Shown: positions 38,601-53,600 of the stretch, in pieces
Numbering within the stretch: the first letter of the stretch is position 1
Layout: every line of letters begins with the position of its first letter
Assembly: GCA_907163375.1 (NCBI GenBank)
Contig: CAJQUW010002095.1
Location: 1,294,239-1,358,238, forward strand
Reading direction: 5' to 3'
DNA from: Prostheceraeus crozeri
Lineage: Eukaryota; Platyhelminthes; Polycladida; Euryleptidae
Length of the DNA: 64,000 nucleotides
Notes under the pieces: model-generated
The model's database searches: none
Told to the model about the DNA's origin: nothing
Seen by the model: only the letters and a program-made list of their open reading frames with translations
Program-made: the position numbers and the translations under genes

Positions 38601-41600
38601 AACTCATGGGCCTTTTAAATCGATGTGGGTTTTACCAGCCTTAGCTCATACATCAAAAAACTTTACGAAATACTTTGAAAACAAAACAAAATTAGAACCA
38701 CCAATGTGAATCACGTGATTGTTCAATCAAAAACAGCAATATTTGTCTGATAGAAATTGTAATTTGCGAATTAGCTTGCCCAATCTGCCAGGACTACATG
38801 CCACATAGGGAGTGCAATTCATCCTTACATGTATGAGTGAAAGGTAATATTGCTCAAACTGCTTCTTCAGCATGCAAGCATCTAAACAAATTCAATGTGA
38901 ACGAGATCGAAACTAAAATTATAACATGCGAACAATCGCAAAACAACATTAGACTTAGAGAAGCGTTGATGACAAAGAAGTACCAACCCAAAATTAACTC
39001 TGGAGAAGAGAGAGAACAATACAAGCCATTCCTAATCATAGTTGATATTTCTTCAACATGTCATTTCTTTTGAGCATTTGCCTCATCAGTTTCTATTTCC
39101 GCTTTTACATAATATGATAAGCATAGATTATTATTAGTTGTTTGAAAATCATGATGCGGTCTGTGCAGAGACGAAAATTTGGGAATACTTAATTAACATC
39201 AGCAGCATCAGCTATGTTTGATTTCAACCTAACATCATGCGGTTCCGGAGAAACTGCAAACTTTGACATTATGTTTAAGACATTTGAAACCAATTATACA
39301 ATACCTGCATTGCTCTTGTAGAAAGAAATTACTGGTAATTTTCTGCTTCTATACATTATCTGCTAGTCTGAAATAAACCTCACGAAACCATTGTATAATA
39401 TTATCTGTATAATTGTAGTAAGCACCTTTTAGCATGCATATTCGTTTCGAGTGTCTATAACTTGATTATTGAAAACCGTCATATACAATCATGCATAACC
39501 GATAAATGTAATCCTTCGGGCAGACAGGTCGAACATAATTATAACAAGGTAATATCAGTTCACTTAGTAAATGGATCGGCACGGATATATTATTTTCATC
39601 AGTGATAGTCTTAAAAAGGCAATGCTTCTTCTGCCAGCTAATCGATTTATCATTCCTGTCTCTGCTTTCAGTTCAGTTATTTTCGAAATGTTCGAACTAC
39701 TAACCATTTAATGTAGGAATTCTGGTAATTGAGATTATGTGCGGCATCAGAGCCGAAACAAGAATTTGACAAGTAGTGATCAAACAGATCTATCGGAAAG
39801 TGTAACCAACAACAGTTTTCCATTTTTGCAGAATCTAATCAGGTAATGAAATGGTGTCTCGGTGACTTAGCCCGTTCTTCAGAAGTTGGGGCTGTGTCTT
39901 GTGTTGCTTTCAACATGGACTCTTCGCGCCTCTTGGTTGGTCACGCTCGTGGACTCATAACCATGTGGGATTTGAAATCCGGGAAGATGCTGAGGAAAAT
40001 ATCAGATGCTCATCCACCAGGAAATGCGGTGTTGTACTTGAGATTTACGGATGATCCGACACTTGCTCTGCTTGTCAACAGTGGTGGTTCTGTTTTTCAA
40101 CTTGAATTCAAACGGTCTATCACTGGTCGATCGTGTGATTCTTCATGCCTCTTCAGGTGCGAATGTGTGAATTTTAGTTTGAAGGGTAAACAGGTGATAG
40201 ATATCAATTATGCAATTTACAGGATGGCTGTACATTTCCCCATACGCGAATATTTGAAGTTAATGAGAGTATTGACGTCATTTTTGTTTAACGCGTGCTG
40301 CCAATCCTGCATAATTTTATTATTGTAGTAGTTAATTCTATCATTGTACCCAATATGGATGGAACAATCGACGTTAAATGGTATAAGTAAAGTAATCCTA
40401 TCATTCCCAGTTGGATCTGGTCGGAAACTGGTACATTAATTTGATTTAGTCTTTTCCTTTTCACAATGGCATGTACACTTACCGAACATTTCATGTAGCC
40501 AGTTCGACCAAGGATGGCTAATTAGTGCACTATTGCAGACATTTTCATTGTCCTCTAAACTCATGAAAGTTGCGATATACTTTATATTTTACTTGATTTT
40601 CCGAATGTTACCCTTCTATGCCTTTTGCTTGAAGTTCGCTGGGATGCCTGTGAAAAACTTAGAAGTGTGTAAATAAGAAACGTTTATGTCAGCATTTTTT
40701 AAAGTTAATAATTGATATCAGTTACGATTTTATGAGATATGCCTCTAGGTCACCTTGTATATCGAATAGGGCAGCATTTATGCTGACGGTGAATTTTTTA
40801 TGTCTGATGACAGAAATACCTCTTTGTTGAACTACATTGCTTCAAACATAATGTTGAAAGTTCTCTATATTCGGCCGAATGTCATGTATGTGTAGGAGAG
40901 TAAGATGTGTAAAGAAGTAATTGCATCATGCTATCATATGCATATTTCATGTTATTGTGTTTTCACCTATCCATCACTTGGACATCTTTTTTATACAGCG
41001 GAAGTCGTGGTGAAATTTGCTGCTTGGAACCACTTCATCTGATGCCGACAATAATTGATCACCCGATATATCAATTCCGTCTGATTGCCATGGCAAGTTT
41101 CACAAAGATATTTATCTTGACATTGCGTGGCAATATGGCAGTTAAGTTTACTCACCCATTACCAGGAGATGCAGCGACATTGCCATTATTAGCTTGGCAA
41201 TGGGTTATCTCGGAGCAATCCAAGTTTTCGGGTCGAGTAATGGAACCAATCTTGGCGTTTGCGAGAGATCATTATGTGTGCTTGCTTCAAGTTGGTTTTC
41301 AAGGAAAGGTGATGGGCGCAGCAGGGTTCACTACAGCAAATCTAGCGGCAGACTTAACTTTCAGGCCACTTCAAAAAATTACAGTGGATTATACTCTCCT
41401 TTCTATTCAGGTAATTATTGTTTTGACAGTCTACTGCTTCAAATTAGCAGTAGCATGTTGAAACAATAACTTTATAAAATTGCTTAGTAATGCTGTGTTA
41501 ACATGTTTTACAGTGTTACTGAATTAATTTTTCATTTTTAGTGGATGACTCCGAACACAATGGCTTTTATTGACACCAAGGAAAAGCTTCACCTTATAGC

Positions 41601-44600
41601 AGTACCATCTTCTGAAGTTCTCGAGGTAAGATAGCTAAGTCGGATTATGTCTACTTCATATGCTTTCCTTTTTATAAATGCACTGAACTTATTTTGACAT
41701 GTGATCTTAAAACAATATTTAGTTATATTTAGATCACTTGCGCATGGTCACAGGCAAAGTGTATCTCCTCGAGGTAGGAGAAAACGGATATTGTATTTAG
41801 CTGATGACGTCACGCCACTGTTCGGCTTCCGATGCTTATCGCCTGTGTATATTTATGTTTGTTTCCCAGCGCCTAAGTCTAGTCGCAATCGTTTTACGAC
41901 TATGACGGTAAGTTTGATGCTTTGTATATCTTCAATTCGACAAGTTTGAAGATAACAAACAAACAAGCAAGCAAATAGATTATGAATCACAATTTACTTG
42001 TAGTTAGGAAACCACAAAATTTGTGATAAAGAGTCGCACAACAGCATAATAGCGACAGTTGCAGTTGATGAAGATAAATCTAGATCGAAATGCTATATAA
42101 TGGTTCTGTTGAAAAATATAATGGTTTGCGGAAAACACCAACTGTTCTTTTAAAATATCTCTGATTATTTGCAGACGTTTCGGTGGCAATCTGCACACCT
42201 TGATCACTGCTGATGGAATGGAAGAGATCGGACAATCATCAATCATGGAAGAGATTGGACAATCATTAATCATGTCACCAAGATTACTGTTCATGAACTA
42301 GTTACAAGACACCAAATAAATATAAATAATAACTAAAAATCAATTCACAATAAGATACTTTTTTAGATACTACCTAAAAAAGCTAAAATAAGTAACGAGT
42401 CACTGTTTGAATATATATAAATTGATTCCTTGACTTTTCTTTTGAATGTGTTCGACTCCCGTGCAATTGGTATTGTTTCAAAGTTAGGTCGATGGTTATT
42501 TATATGAGTGTGTTCGGACACTGCCGATGAAAAATTGATGGTCTTTGTGTCACGTTGATGTTCATTGATTCTGGTACTCAATTTCCTGCCTGACTCTCCA
42601 ATGTAAAACCGATCACAATCTTTGCAATTGACTTTATATATTGTGTTTCGCTTATCTTCATCAATTTTCTTCACTTTCATTAATTGATCTTTGATACTTG
42701 GATTGGGTTTAAAAACAGTTCTGATATCATGCCGAGATAAAATACGACGGAGTTTATCACTGATACCTTTTACAAAGGGTAAGACTGCTATACCTTTGTT
42801 TTCATCGTTGCTATCATTGCGTACTTTGGGATTGACAATATTCCCGTAACAGTTCCATACAGATTGTGCAGGATATCCATTTTTGGTAAATATTTTCTGC
42901 AAAAATCTGAGTTCACTGTCCAATTGATCATCATCGCATACCTCTGTTGCTCTGTCACAAGAGAACTTACAACACCAAACTTCACGTGATTAGGATGGTC
43001 GGATGAATAATGCAGGTAAGTGTTGGTATTTGTAGGTTTCCGATAAACTTTTAAATGAATACCATTGGTACCACGGGAAATTTCAACATCCAGCATTGGC
43101 AAACGGCCATCTCTCTCACTTTCAAAAGTGAAACTGATGTCCTCATGAATACCATTGAGATGAGACAGGAATGTATTGATGTATTTCGAATCCATAACCA
43201 CAAATGTATCATCGACATAACGTAACCACATCAGGGGACGATGCAAGAATGTTCACAATGCCTCATTTTCAAAATGCTGCATAAATAGCTCGCATAATAT
43301 AGGTGACAATGGCGATCCCATCGGAGAAGTCGACGTCCTGTAGAAACCCGAAAGACAGTAGAAATATATTTTTTTTATATTCATATTTATTTGGTGTCTT
43401 GTAGCTAGGTCATGAACAGTAATCTTGGTGACATGATTGATGATTGTCCGATCTCTTCCATTCCATCAGCAGTGATCAAGGTGTGCAGATTGCCTCCGAA
43501 ACGTCTGCAAATAATCAGAGATATTTTAAAAGAACAGTTGGTGTTTTCCGCAAACCATTATATTTTTCTATGAATATCCCAACTGCAAGAATATTTGCCA
43601 TCAATGGTTCTGTTAATTTATTGGAAACAGTGGTCTTGTGGTTGGCATAGCGATCTTCTGATCAAGAGGTCGAGCCCCGAAAGTGTCACTGGAAGTCAAC
43701 AGGAAGGGCATCCGGGCTAAAAGTGCCACAACGCTCCAGAGATGTCTGACTACGTCAGCACCGTCCAAGCCCCTACTATGAGGGAGTAGCGACGTTAAGT
43801 CTCCATGGGAAACAATATTCCGCTGAACTGGAAATTTGCGTCTTCGGTCATAAAAATTAGAGAGAAGAAATATCACGTGAAGTAAAAAGATGAAAGGCAT
43901 TGTAAATTCTGAAATACTAGATGTTGGTAATCATTGCGTTCATACGTGTTCATAGAGATATTATTGCCATTGTTTCTATGAAATGCAAGTCAATGATTTC
44001 GGAGTAGTTGTCAACTATTTCTATTGATATATTCTAGCTGCATGAGTCGAGCTGTCTGAATACTGATGACTGTTTCAGATGTTCTGATATGCTGATGTAT
44101 AGTTTTCTTACTGTGCTTTCTACATAAATTACGTTTAATTTTGTAAATGACCGTTTTTCGCGCATACACACATCAAATTCTTCTCAAGCGTCTTGATGTA
44201 TGATTTGGCAAACGTTGAACTACTCTCAGGTGGTTTTCCTCAGTAAACACTCGACTTGTTCTGGTGGTTCAAAATCGCCTCAGACTTAAGTCTCACATGG
44301 AGTTCCACGGGACTCAGTACCCGGGCCTCTCCTCTTTCTCATGCGCTCCGCCGGCGCCGTCTAGGTTTTGAAATGCACTCTCTTGAACATGTGTCGGCAG
44401 TGGCTTCGAATTCCACATCGGATTCAGTTTAGACTGGCTGTATTGATCTACCGCTCCCTACATGGTGAAACCGCAGCTTGTCTTTCCAACTCAAACAATA
44501 GGTAGTAGACATTCACTCCAGACGACGACTGCGATCTTCAACATCGATGGATCTCGTAGTCCCTGCAGCACGTCCCTCTGCTCGAGCATGGAATCGCCTT

Positions 44601-47600
44601 CCTCCAACCATCAGAGGTGCACCATCCATGCGTCACTTAAAGGAGGCCTCCAGGCAAAGAGTAATTTTTTCTTCATTCTTTATTAAGTGGTCTTGCAGTC
44701 CATACGAAACGCCAATGTGATATTTGTCGTTCAATATGTTGGCAAGATTTCCGCTAGCATTGTTCACTTAATAGTTTCATGCTTAGGGCCTTTCGTAGTG
44801 TACCAGACATGTGCTTTACTCTGACTGGGATCTGGATTGTAGAAAATTCTTGTTATTCCTTTGTTGACTTTATCCTAAATAAAATGTACTTTGAAAGACA
44901 ATAGTTTTGCCCCCTATGGCCATTTGAAATCGGCTGCAATGTTGGAGGAATATATTAAAAGTTGCTAGGATAATCATTCAATTATAGTACCTTTTGAAGT
45001 GATTTGTGGCGTTTTGTTCTTGTTAGGTTATGTTCCATCGCTCTCCAAATAGAATTTCAAATGCTCCTCCTAACAAAGCAGCTGTTTTCGATAAAATGAA
45101 ATGTCATTCAAATACTTATTTCAAATAAGAATATATAAGTAGCAGCTTGATTTGAATTTCTCTTTATCAACTGCAACTGTCACAATTATGCTGCTGAGAG
45201 AAAAATATTGATTTTTTACTAGCCATAGCCTAGTGAGAGTTGCGAGTGTGTGAAGGCTGCCACCCCTTGTCTGGTATTATGGCGTCGTGGTTTGGGTGAG
45301 GCAGGGATGAGTAAAAAACAGCAGTCGAACAGCGTCGTCTAAATACAACAGTCGTTTTTCCCTTCCGCGAAGAGATACGTTGCCTGCGACCACGCGTATA
45401 CGATCTAAATGTGACTTCAGATTGTTTTAAAATCAGATTTTCAAATAAGTTCAGTGTCCCTTTATCACTTATTTTTGCAAAGAGGACTTTTTCAAGTTTG
45501 ATTTCGAAGAAACCAAAAGTTAAGTTTGATTTTAAGGACATAGAATATAGTGTATTTTATATTTTTGGCGATGACATCTGAGTGAAAATTGTAAAATCTA
45601 AAAACCTATTGTGTCTCAAATTAGCCAAGTGCGTTTTTATCAGCATTTATATTGTGCGATTATTAGCATGAGCATTGCACTCCAACACGCTAATTCAAGT
45701 GTATTTCTCACGTGCTCCATCGCATCCTTAAGAGATTAAAAACTTGGCCTTGGAGGTAGTGCAACAAAATGCAGTTTCTTTGCTGATGTTTTTGCACACC
45801 CTACTATTTTTATTACTGTTCTATAAATGATGATGAATATGAATTATTGACGGACAATGACGTTGCATTTTTTATATGATAGTACCAGTTTTTTTTAAAT
45901 CATTCCAGAACTGAAAGCGTCGATTACAGTAGCAAATTAAGTTTATCATCAGTGATATTTTACAATTACAGTGTCCATTTGTTGAATTCACTACATAAAT
46001 AATCTATTCCGTGTGGTCTGACAAACCAGTTGGGCATTACTTGCTTGTCATATAGAATTTTCAGCTTGTCGCGATTTTCATATTGATTTCATGTGTCTGT
46101 GTGGACATTCAGCATGTTCATTGTTGATACAATAATTCAAGTCTATGATGGAATTGAAAAAATCTGAGTCATTTTGAGTATTTGTTTTCTTAGGTTTGCG
46201 ATCTATCTGCTCTGGGACTTTGTTACAATTCAAGTCTATACAAATCCCTCGCTACGGATGGAAATGTGAGCGAATTACTGGTAAGTGACTACAGCAAAAA
46301 TGTTTATTACTATGAAACTCAACGGTTGTGTAAATTAGGGCTGAAATGATGCTTGTATGTCACGGATATCCGAAATATCTGTTGTCTGTCCGGAACCTTT
46401 GATGTTCTTAAAATATACCAATAATCCACCTGAATGCATTAAAGCTTTATCAGATAATCAAAGGCAAAAAGGTAACTCCCTTTGTTTTAAGGTCGAATTT
46501 CCATTAGATTTTTTAAGTCAGTGCAATAAAAACTTCGTCGTCCCGCGCCTGCAAAGGTCGACAGAACGAGGTAGACCGTGATATGTAACCATGTGAGCTT
46601 TATATGAAGAATCAGTGATGTCAAGAGATGTAAAAATTCATAAAAAAGCAGCAGTTGCGCTCTTTGCCAATATATCAAAGATAGGCACGACGGTTTAGGA
46701 GACATCGGGAGCTTTCAGGCCGGCTTCATTAGCAAACTGTTCAACATGCGTAACACAACCATAGCAGAAGGAAAAGCAATCACACATCTTAAACCCACAA
46801 TCACTAGAAAATACGAGCTTCCAGACTAAAATCTGTCTTAACAATTTGACAAACATTCATAAATTCAGCACATCTCTTGATATCACTCATTCTTTATATA
46901 CAGCTTCACACGGTGACATCTCGCTGTCTACCTAGTCTAGTTCCATCGTACTTTGAAGGCGCGGGAGGCCGAAGTACTGTCTTTTTTTAACTGACTTTAA
47001 ATCCAATAGAAATTTGACTTTAAAGCAGAAGGAAGTTACCTTCTTGCCTTAGATTTATCAATATGAATATGATCTGTCGTTTTGTCAACTACGGGAATCT
47101 TCATCAGGACTAGCAAACTGTTGGTAAAATTGAAATGAAATTTTGATCATTTCAACTACTCAAAACCGGTCCGGCTGCGTGATGGCTCGGCTATCAGAGT
47201 ACCGGCTGCATGACTACCCGGGTCCGGTCTGGGTATACATCGTATCGGATAACCGGTCTGGAATATCGATAACGGGCTACGAACGGATGGCATTGGACAA
47301 TTATAATAACTGGTCGGCATCGGATTTTCCGATTAGGCTCAACTGTATTCCGAATCTCATGTGATCAGTATAGCGCAGTTGTGGGCAACGCGTGGCCGAT
47401 GGTGGCCCGCCGACCCATGTTGGGTGTCCCGCCACCGATTCTCATATCTAAAGTGGCCCGCGGACATTATTTGAGCGGTGATGTGAAAATGACCCACTCC
47501 GACGTTGACCTTTAAAAGGTCTTCTTAACTTGAGGTTGCTCTTCTTCAGAATTTGCAAAAGAATTAGCTAACGATTTACTGAGCAATATGACGGCACAAA

Positions 47601-50600
47601 CATTTTCATTCGAATGCTCAAACCATGTTCCGCTCGCAATGAATATCTTTTCAGTATGAAGGTAAGTTACATAGCCATCAACTGCGTGAGTGCTAAGTCA
47701 CATGAAGTTCGATGCCTTGTTGAGAATGTTTCACCACGTGAAAAACAACATTGTTACTGAGTAAGTAGGGTTGTCAGCCGATATTTCACACGTCATTTTT
47801 CTATGAAAGTCGTTCATATATCTCCAAATCCAAATTAGACGGCCTTAATTGCATGATTAAGGCCGTCTAATTTGCTATGTAATATCATTGAGGTAGGAGC
47901 ATTTCACCGCCCATCTTCGCATTCCCAGTGAAAATGACATTGAGATGATTCCTATGGTTAACAATTTGGACTCGTAGATATCTAGAGCTTTACATACTTA
48001 AATGTTCTGAGCTGCATGGGTTATGTAGAAAATCATCATAGATTTGAGTCTTTTGCAGATCAAAATCTTGGATTTTTGATGTCATAGATTTTAGGTTCAG
48101 TCACAATGCATAATTATACTGCTACGCGCCGACGATTTAGGCTGTCATTTGAAAGGTAATATATCTTCATTGCAATTAGCCTATAAATATGAAGTAGTAC
48201 ATGAAGCAGGATGCGTGTGAAGGAATCTAACCACATGAAGATGTGTGATTTTTATTAGCCAACTTTTCTTTCAAGTATTCTTTCTGGATTTTGTTTGTAT
48301 ACTTCACCAATTTTGTGCTAGAATGGCATTATCGCCCGAGTATCGTTATGGAATCTATGCGTGATTTTCGGAAGTCGTTTATGTTTGCGTGACGTAAGCA
48401 TATAAAAACTTAGGTGCAACCAGCAGTCCTTAAATTATGCTCTAAAGTACTCAATAAAGGAATTTTGAACATACCTATTTCTGTCTTTTAAAATTGGTGG
48501 CCCGCTAGAGGGATCGCGGGCCAATAATTGTGGCCCTCTTCCCAACTTGGTTGCTCGCCACTGGTATAGCGGAAGGCCCAGGGTTCGAGGCTGTCTGCCT
48601 GGAGTTGTGCAGCCGCTCTCACTAGAGGCTATTACACCTTCCTTGATGAGAGTTGCCAGAGTCCGATGGCTATCACACGCCAATCTTGTTATCTTGGGTT
48701 CGCGCCTTGGGTGAGGCGGCAAAAAGTAAAAAACCTGAATGGTTTTCATATATGAAGGAAGGGAGTCGCGATAGCTATTATACAAATCCATTTTATCCTT
48801 CCTAGGCTTATGCTGGAGAATCGGCGTGTTACCACTCCATTTGCGTCGCTGATGGTCAACTGGTTATTCTCGGAGTGAAAAGTATAAACTGCCTCACCAT
48901 CCGTAGTTGGCGTGAGGTGAGTCATCAATGATTGTCAGAGTTTTAGTAAAGAAGTCGCTGTCTGATGAATAAAATCATTCCATAAAGATATGTTTTTATT
49001 TGCAGCGTTTGGCCACACTGTCGAAAAGAGGCCGACCGGAGCTAGCTGTGAAATTTGCGCTAGCGTTATTGAAAGGAAAAGCCAAGGGGGTGAAGGGTCT
49101 TCATCGGGATACCGAGAAAATGAGACAAGAGGTGAATGAGGAGGCAAGGCGAGTGCTTTCGAAGTCGGTTCACGAAGCACGCGAACACTGGAGACTGACA
49201 GATCCTAGAGATGACGAACTGATGTTGGAACTCGAGGATTGGCGACAATTGGCTGTTAATTGCATTGAGTTGCACCTAGTACTTGGTTTAGATCAGTAAG
49301 TATTTTTTGGGAACCATTGTCATTCAAGTTTTTGGTAATTACCGGTATATTTCTCCGAGCATTTAATATGTACTCAAGTTCTTCAGGTCTTGGTGCAGAG
49401 AAAGCGAAAGTGTGTGAAGTCTTTATTTTATAAAGTTTCATTAAATAGCATGGGGTTCAATCACAGGAAACGTTCTCGATAAATTCCTGAAATTGATAGG
49501 CTTCTTGTTTCTATGTATGTTTTGATTTGTGAGGAATATGAAAAAGGATTAAATTATTCATTTTGTCATTCAAATTTGATATGATTGAAAAATCAATGTT
49601 CTTATAAAATAATTGATACAATTGTAATGTCAATATTTGGTGTAACGTCATGAGGCTTGACGGCCTTTTTATAGCCCTATTGATTGGCATGAGGAGCAAT
49701 AGGTGAATGACTAAGAAGCAAGTAATGAATGAAAGACAACTGACTGGAGTGCATCTGATGTACTCAGCGATAACTCTCATTGTCTCGTTTACTAGGATGT
49801 CCAGAAGCTTTGTTAGGGCACTCAGCGCAGGTACGCAATACTCGACTGGTGCTACAACCAATGCCCGAGTTAATGTGTGTAATGCGCCGAAGATGGCTCC
49901 CCAGTCCCCAACTTGTACTGGCCAGTTCCTCAATCAGTGCTGTTTGAGCGGAGAGATCTTCAGGAGTTGGAGGTGGTTGCGATATGTGGGCGACCCCAGA
50001 AATCTGGGGCCTGCTCTCATGTGAATTTGTGGGATGTTGTCTGTCTTTCACATTTGATTGATTCATCTCCATCTCGGAAACTGTAATGTGGGTTAAGTTT
50101 TCTTCAGAAGTTAATGAATTTGCAGTACATGTAAAATCTTGCCAGTGATGGCAAATGACCACATATGATTTCAAAAAAGAAGGGGCGGCCACCTAATTTG
50201 TCAAGTGCAATGAGACAGAAGGTGTACGTATATGCAGATCCCACGGAAATGAGTTGACAGAGGCGCAATCGATTGACTGCACTAGAGCCTGGAACTATTC
50301 AATTAGGAAATCATAAAGGACATACATCAGCTTGCCATTCGAAAATTGAATCACGGGGAATCTTCTTGAAGCCCTCTTTTATTTTTGTTAAGACAAGAAA
50401 GTGATGAATCTGGAGGTAGAAGGACACAAGCGAAGGGGAGAAGGGGACGACCGAAGAAGAGGTGGTGTTACCCGACGTCCAACACTCAAAACACGTGGGA
50501 AATGGACGATAAATAGTGTATTGATTGTGTCGAATCATAAAATGTCATCTAAGACTCAGTGATTTTGTGTTTGACAAAGACGCCATTTTGAGAATAAAAA

Positions 50601-53600
50601 ATGAAATTTGCTTTAGTAGAATTTGCTCTTTAAATGCCAAGGACATTTCAGGTTTTTGCTTTGCTTTAAAGTATAATCCTACTTTTGTTACTTAATTGAA
50701 AAGGTAAATTCATTATGTATACAAATATCTCCCATTGTAAAAATGATACGGATGTATGACATAAAATTAATGTCTAGCCAAATTGAATTTCGCCAACATG
50801 ATCGAACTTATTCAATTAGAATTTATCTGGCCACGTAACTAATGGATAATAAAGCATCAATGCAGTGAATAACTCATCAGAATATAAGGAAACAATCGAC
50901 GGCTTCTTCGGACCCACCCTGTGTATTAATTCCTAACTCGTATTTAAGGCGTCGCGTACAAAGTTTGTCATAAATCATTAATTATAAAATATTTTGAGAT
51001 GATTCCGTGGTGACACGAGTTTTGAGCTGCTCCGTCTAAAAATAGCTAAGAATAGCTTGTTCAGTCATTCTAAATATTTTAAGCTAGTTTGGGATTCCGA
51101 GCCGTACTGACGAGCCCTTGTTGGGCGAAACACAACGTCTGCTGCTGCCAAGGAATTTTCGTACTTAATTAGTTTAGTCTGAAGACATCTATCTATTCTA
51201 TGCCCAGGCGAACTGGCACTCTGCAACATTTATTACGTAGAAAAAAATACCGAAGCAATTTACTAAACAAGTGTGTCGTAGAATCAAGCTACATGATAAA
51301 GGCGACTCAGCTTAAATTATTTCGGCTTGAGATCCCTGGAGCAGCGGAGGATTATCTTCGTCTTGGCGCTTGTCTACAGATTTCTCAACGGATTGGTTGA
51401 CATTCTCTTCATCTGACCCATAGAGTCAATCACACGCGACAACACATATGGTTAACCCATGATCGCTCACACAATAGTGCCCGTGATCAAATTTTTTCAC
51501 ACAGAGTGATCCATGTATGGAACAGCTTACCAGACTTAATAGTTTCTAGCAAAACTTTATGCATTTTGAAAAAATCACTTGCGTGATTTCAACCTGTAAA
51601 TTTTGTAAGTATCTCATTTTTGATAAAGTTTCGACCGCATGCCGATGTATCATAATTTCAGCACATAGGCTTAATTTTCATTTTTTTGAAAAAAATACAT
51701 AAAATGCATGAAGCGAATTTGATCTGCATGTTTTCTCAATAGTTTCATGTAGATTTATATACTGTATTAATATGAATGAGTTTACATTAAGCTACATAGA
51801 AATGGATATATAAAATGTGATATAGATACATAATTGTCCATGTATATTTGCATTTTCTCATTATTTTCTTGACAACGAAGGCTGTGATAATTTTTCTGCG
51901 ATATGACTGTTTAAATCTGCAACAGAAAAGAACTTTTTTTATTCATCTAAGTTCTTTTATTAAAAAATTGTTGGACTCTTTTTCAGATCGCTGCTGTATG
52001 AGGAATTGTACGCCAATTTCTGTTCAGCGGGAATCACAGGATCAGCAGCTTTCCACGAGGCCTTGCTCCCTCTCATTCGGAACGGGACGCTCATTTCCTT
52101 GCCTCCAGCGCTTATTCAGGACCTCGTGGAGCATTGTAGGTCTCGTGAACGCCTTGGAGACCTCGAAACAGCAATAGTCAAGTTGGAAACCGCTAATCTC
52201 GACTTGGACCAAGTTATACGTATATGTAGACGCCACGACCTGTTCGATGCCCTCATTCACCTCTCGTGTGCTGCATTGATGGATTATCGTGGTCCCCTTG
52301 ATGACATGTGTGAACTTCTTCGTCAGCGAATGCAAAATCGACGACCTGATGGTGAGCAACCTATGTATTTATCAAATCATAGTGGTATAGTATACTACTG
52401 ATTTATTTGCAAATAGTAGGCTGATGAATACTATAATTTGACTTTGTGTGACTATAATGCTGCATTTGGGCGTGAATATTTCAGAAGGAATATTACCAGT
52501 TGATTTTCAATTTCAGCTTTTGGGAAATAGGAAATATAAAATACTGTTTCCTGTTTTCAGATGAAGAATGGCCGTCTGATCTTGGTAATAAGATCTTGGT
52601 TTACATCAATGCTTGTCTCGGTGGTCGTTCATATGTAACTGGCTCAGCGCTAGGTGAAGATGACGGAATGAGGATACAAACTCTGGTCTACGATTTCCTC
52701 TTGGAAGAGAAAGACGCAACAGGAAAAGAGAGATTTCCAAATTTGACCACACTTCTACTGTCTAACACCAAAGATTTCCTCAACGTTCTGGCGTTGGCAT
52801 TCGATGAGCCGATTATGCGAGGACAACAAGGGTAAGTTCGCTTCAATCGAATTACCATAATGTAGTCTTGTATCGATGCTGTTTACCTTGAAGAATGCCA
52901 CGGCGACAACGAATGATCGACAGTTTGGTTGTCTGCATGACCAAACAGAAGGTGTTCTCATTGAGTCAGGTCGGATCTCTCTTCGTTTTCATCGCCAGGC
53001 AGCTTGTCCGACCAGAAAATGCTCAGCTGCAATTTGACAAGAACACTTTTGACCAGGTAATTTTGCCTAATGTGAAATACAGAACTTGTCTTACAGTTCA
53101 TAGATCTATTTAGGTTTGATATTTCATGAATTCTTGAAAATCATTGTAGTTTTGATTTTTGGAAAAGATTAATTGTTACGATCGCATATCTCACTTTGCT
53201 CTTGATGAGTATCTAATTTATTGAGAAAGCTACCGCGGATAGTCGGAATACTTGAATGACAAACGTTTTTTTATCCTGACCAAATGGGCATGAAATATAA
53301 ATTGCAATTGAAATGAACGGGAAAATCAAACAATTTCGATTATAGCATTTGGCTATCAATTAATTTCAATTTCATGATGTCAGCAACCAATTATTTGCAT
53401 CACTATGTGTCAACAATCAATTAATTGAAATTATATGCATGCAAGTTCAGCAATCAACTAATAGCAGTTGCTGGTAGTGAAATCAATTTTTAATATCCTC
53501 TGATTACTTCACTTTTCAGCAATGATCAAAAGATAAACCTAGCACTCTATATCTCGCTATTAACGAAAAGAATTCCCGCATTTTTTGCATTCTACTCCTT

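Larger units (their letters stand above)
42111..43568 (-). mobile_element. Penelope-like retroelement, 5'-truncated, with inverted terminal repeats
   Basis: On the - strand the C-terminal part of a Penelope-type reverse transcriptase (MGSPLSP near 43310, then LRYVDDTFVVMDSKYINTF with the YVDD catalytic motif) is followed by a GIY-YIG endonuclease domain (KRNTIYKVNCKDCDRFYIGE, SGRKLSTRINEHQRDT). This RT plus GIY-YIG order is diagnostic of Penelope-like elements. Near-identical inverted terminal repeats flank it (42111-42318 and 43388-43568), as is usual for pLTRs. The N-terminal half of the RT is missing and the copy is not intact. Lies in VPS8 intron 6, antisense to the gene. Confidence 0.92.

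Noticed and set aside
49511-50192. Two overlapping - strand open frames of about 140 codons, at first sight a gene
   Set aside because: The readable parts match LINE reverse-transcriptase C-termini split by a frame change, so this is a retroelement scrap.
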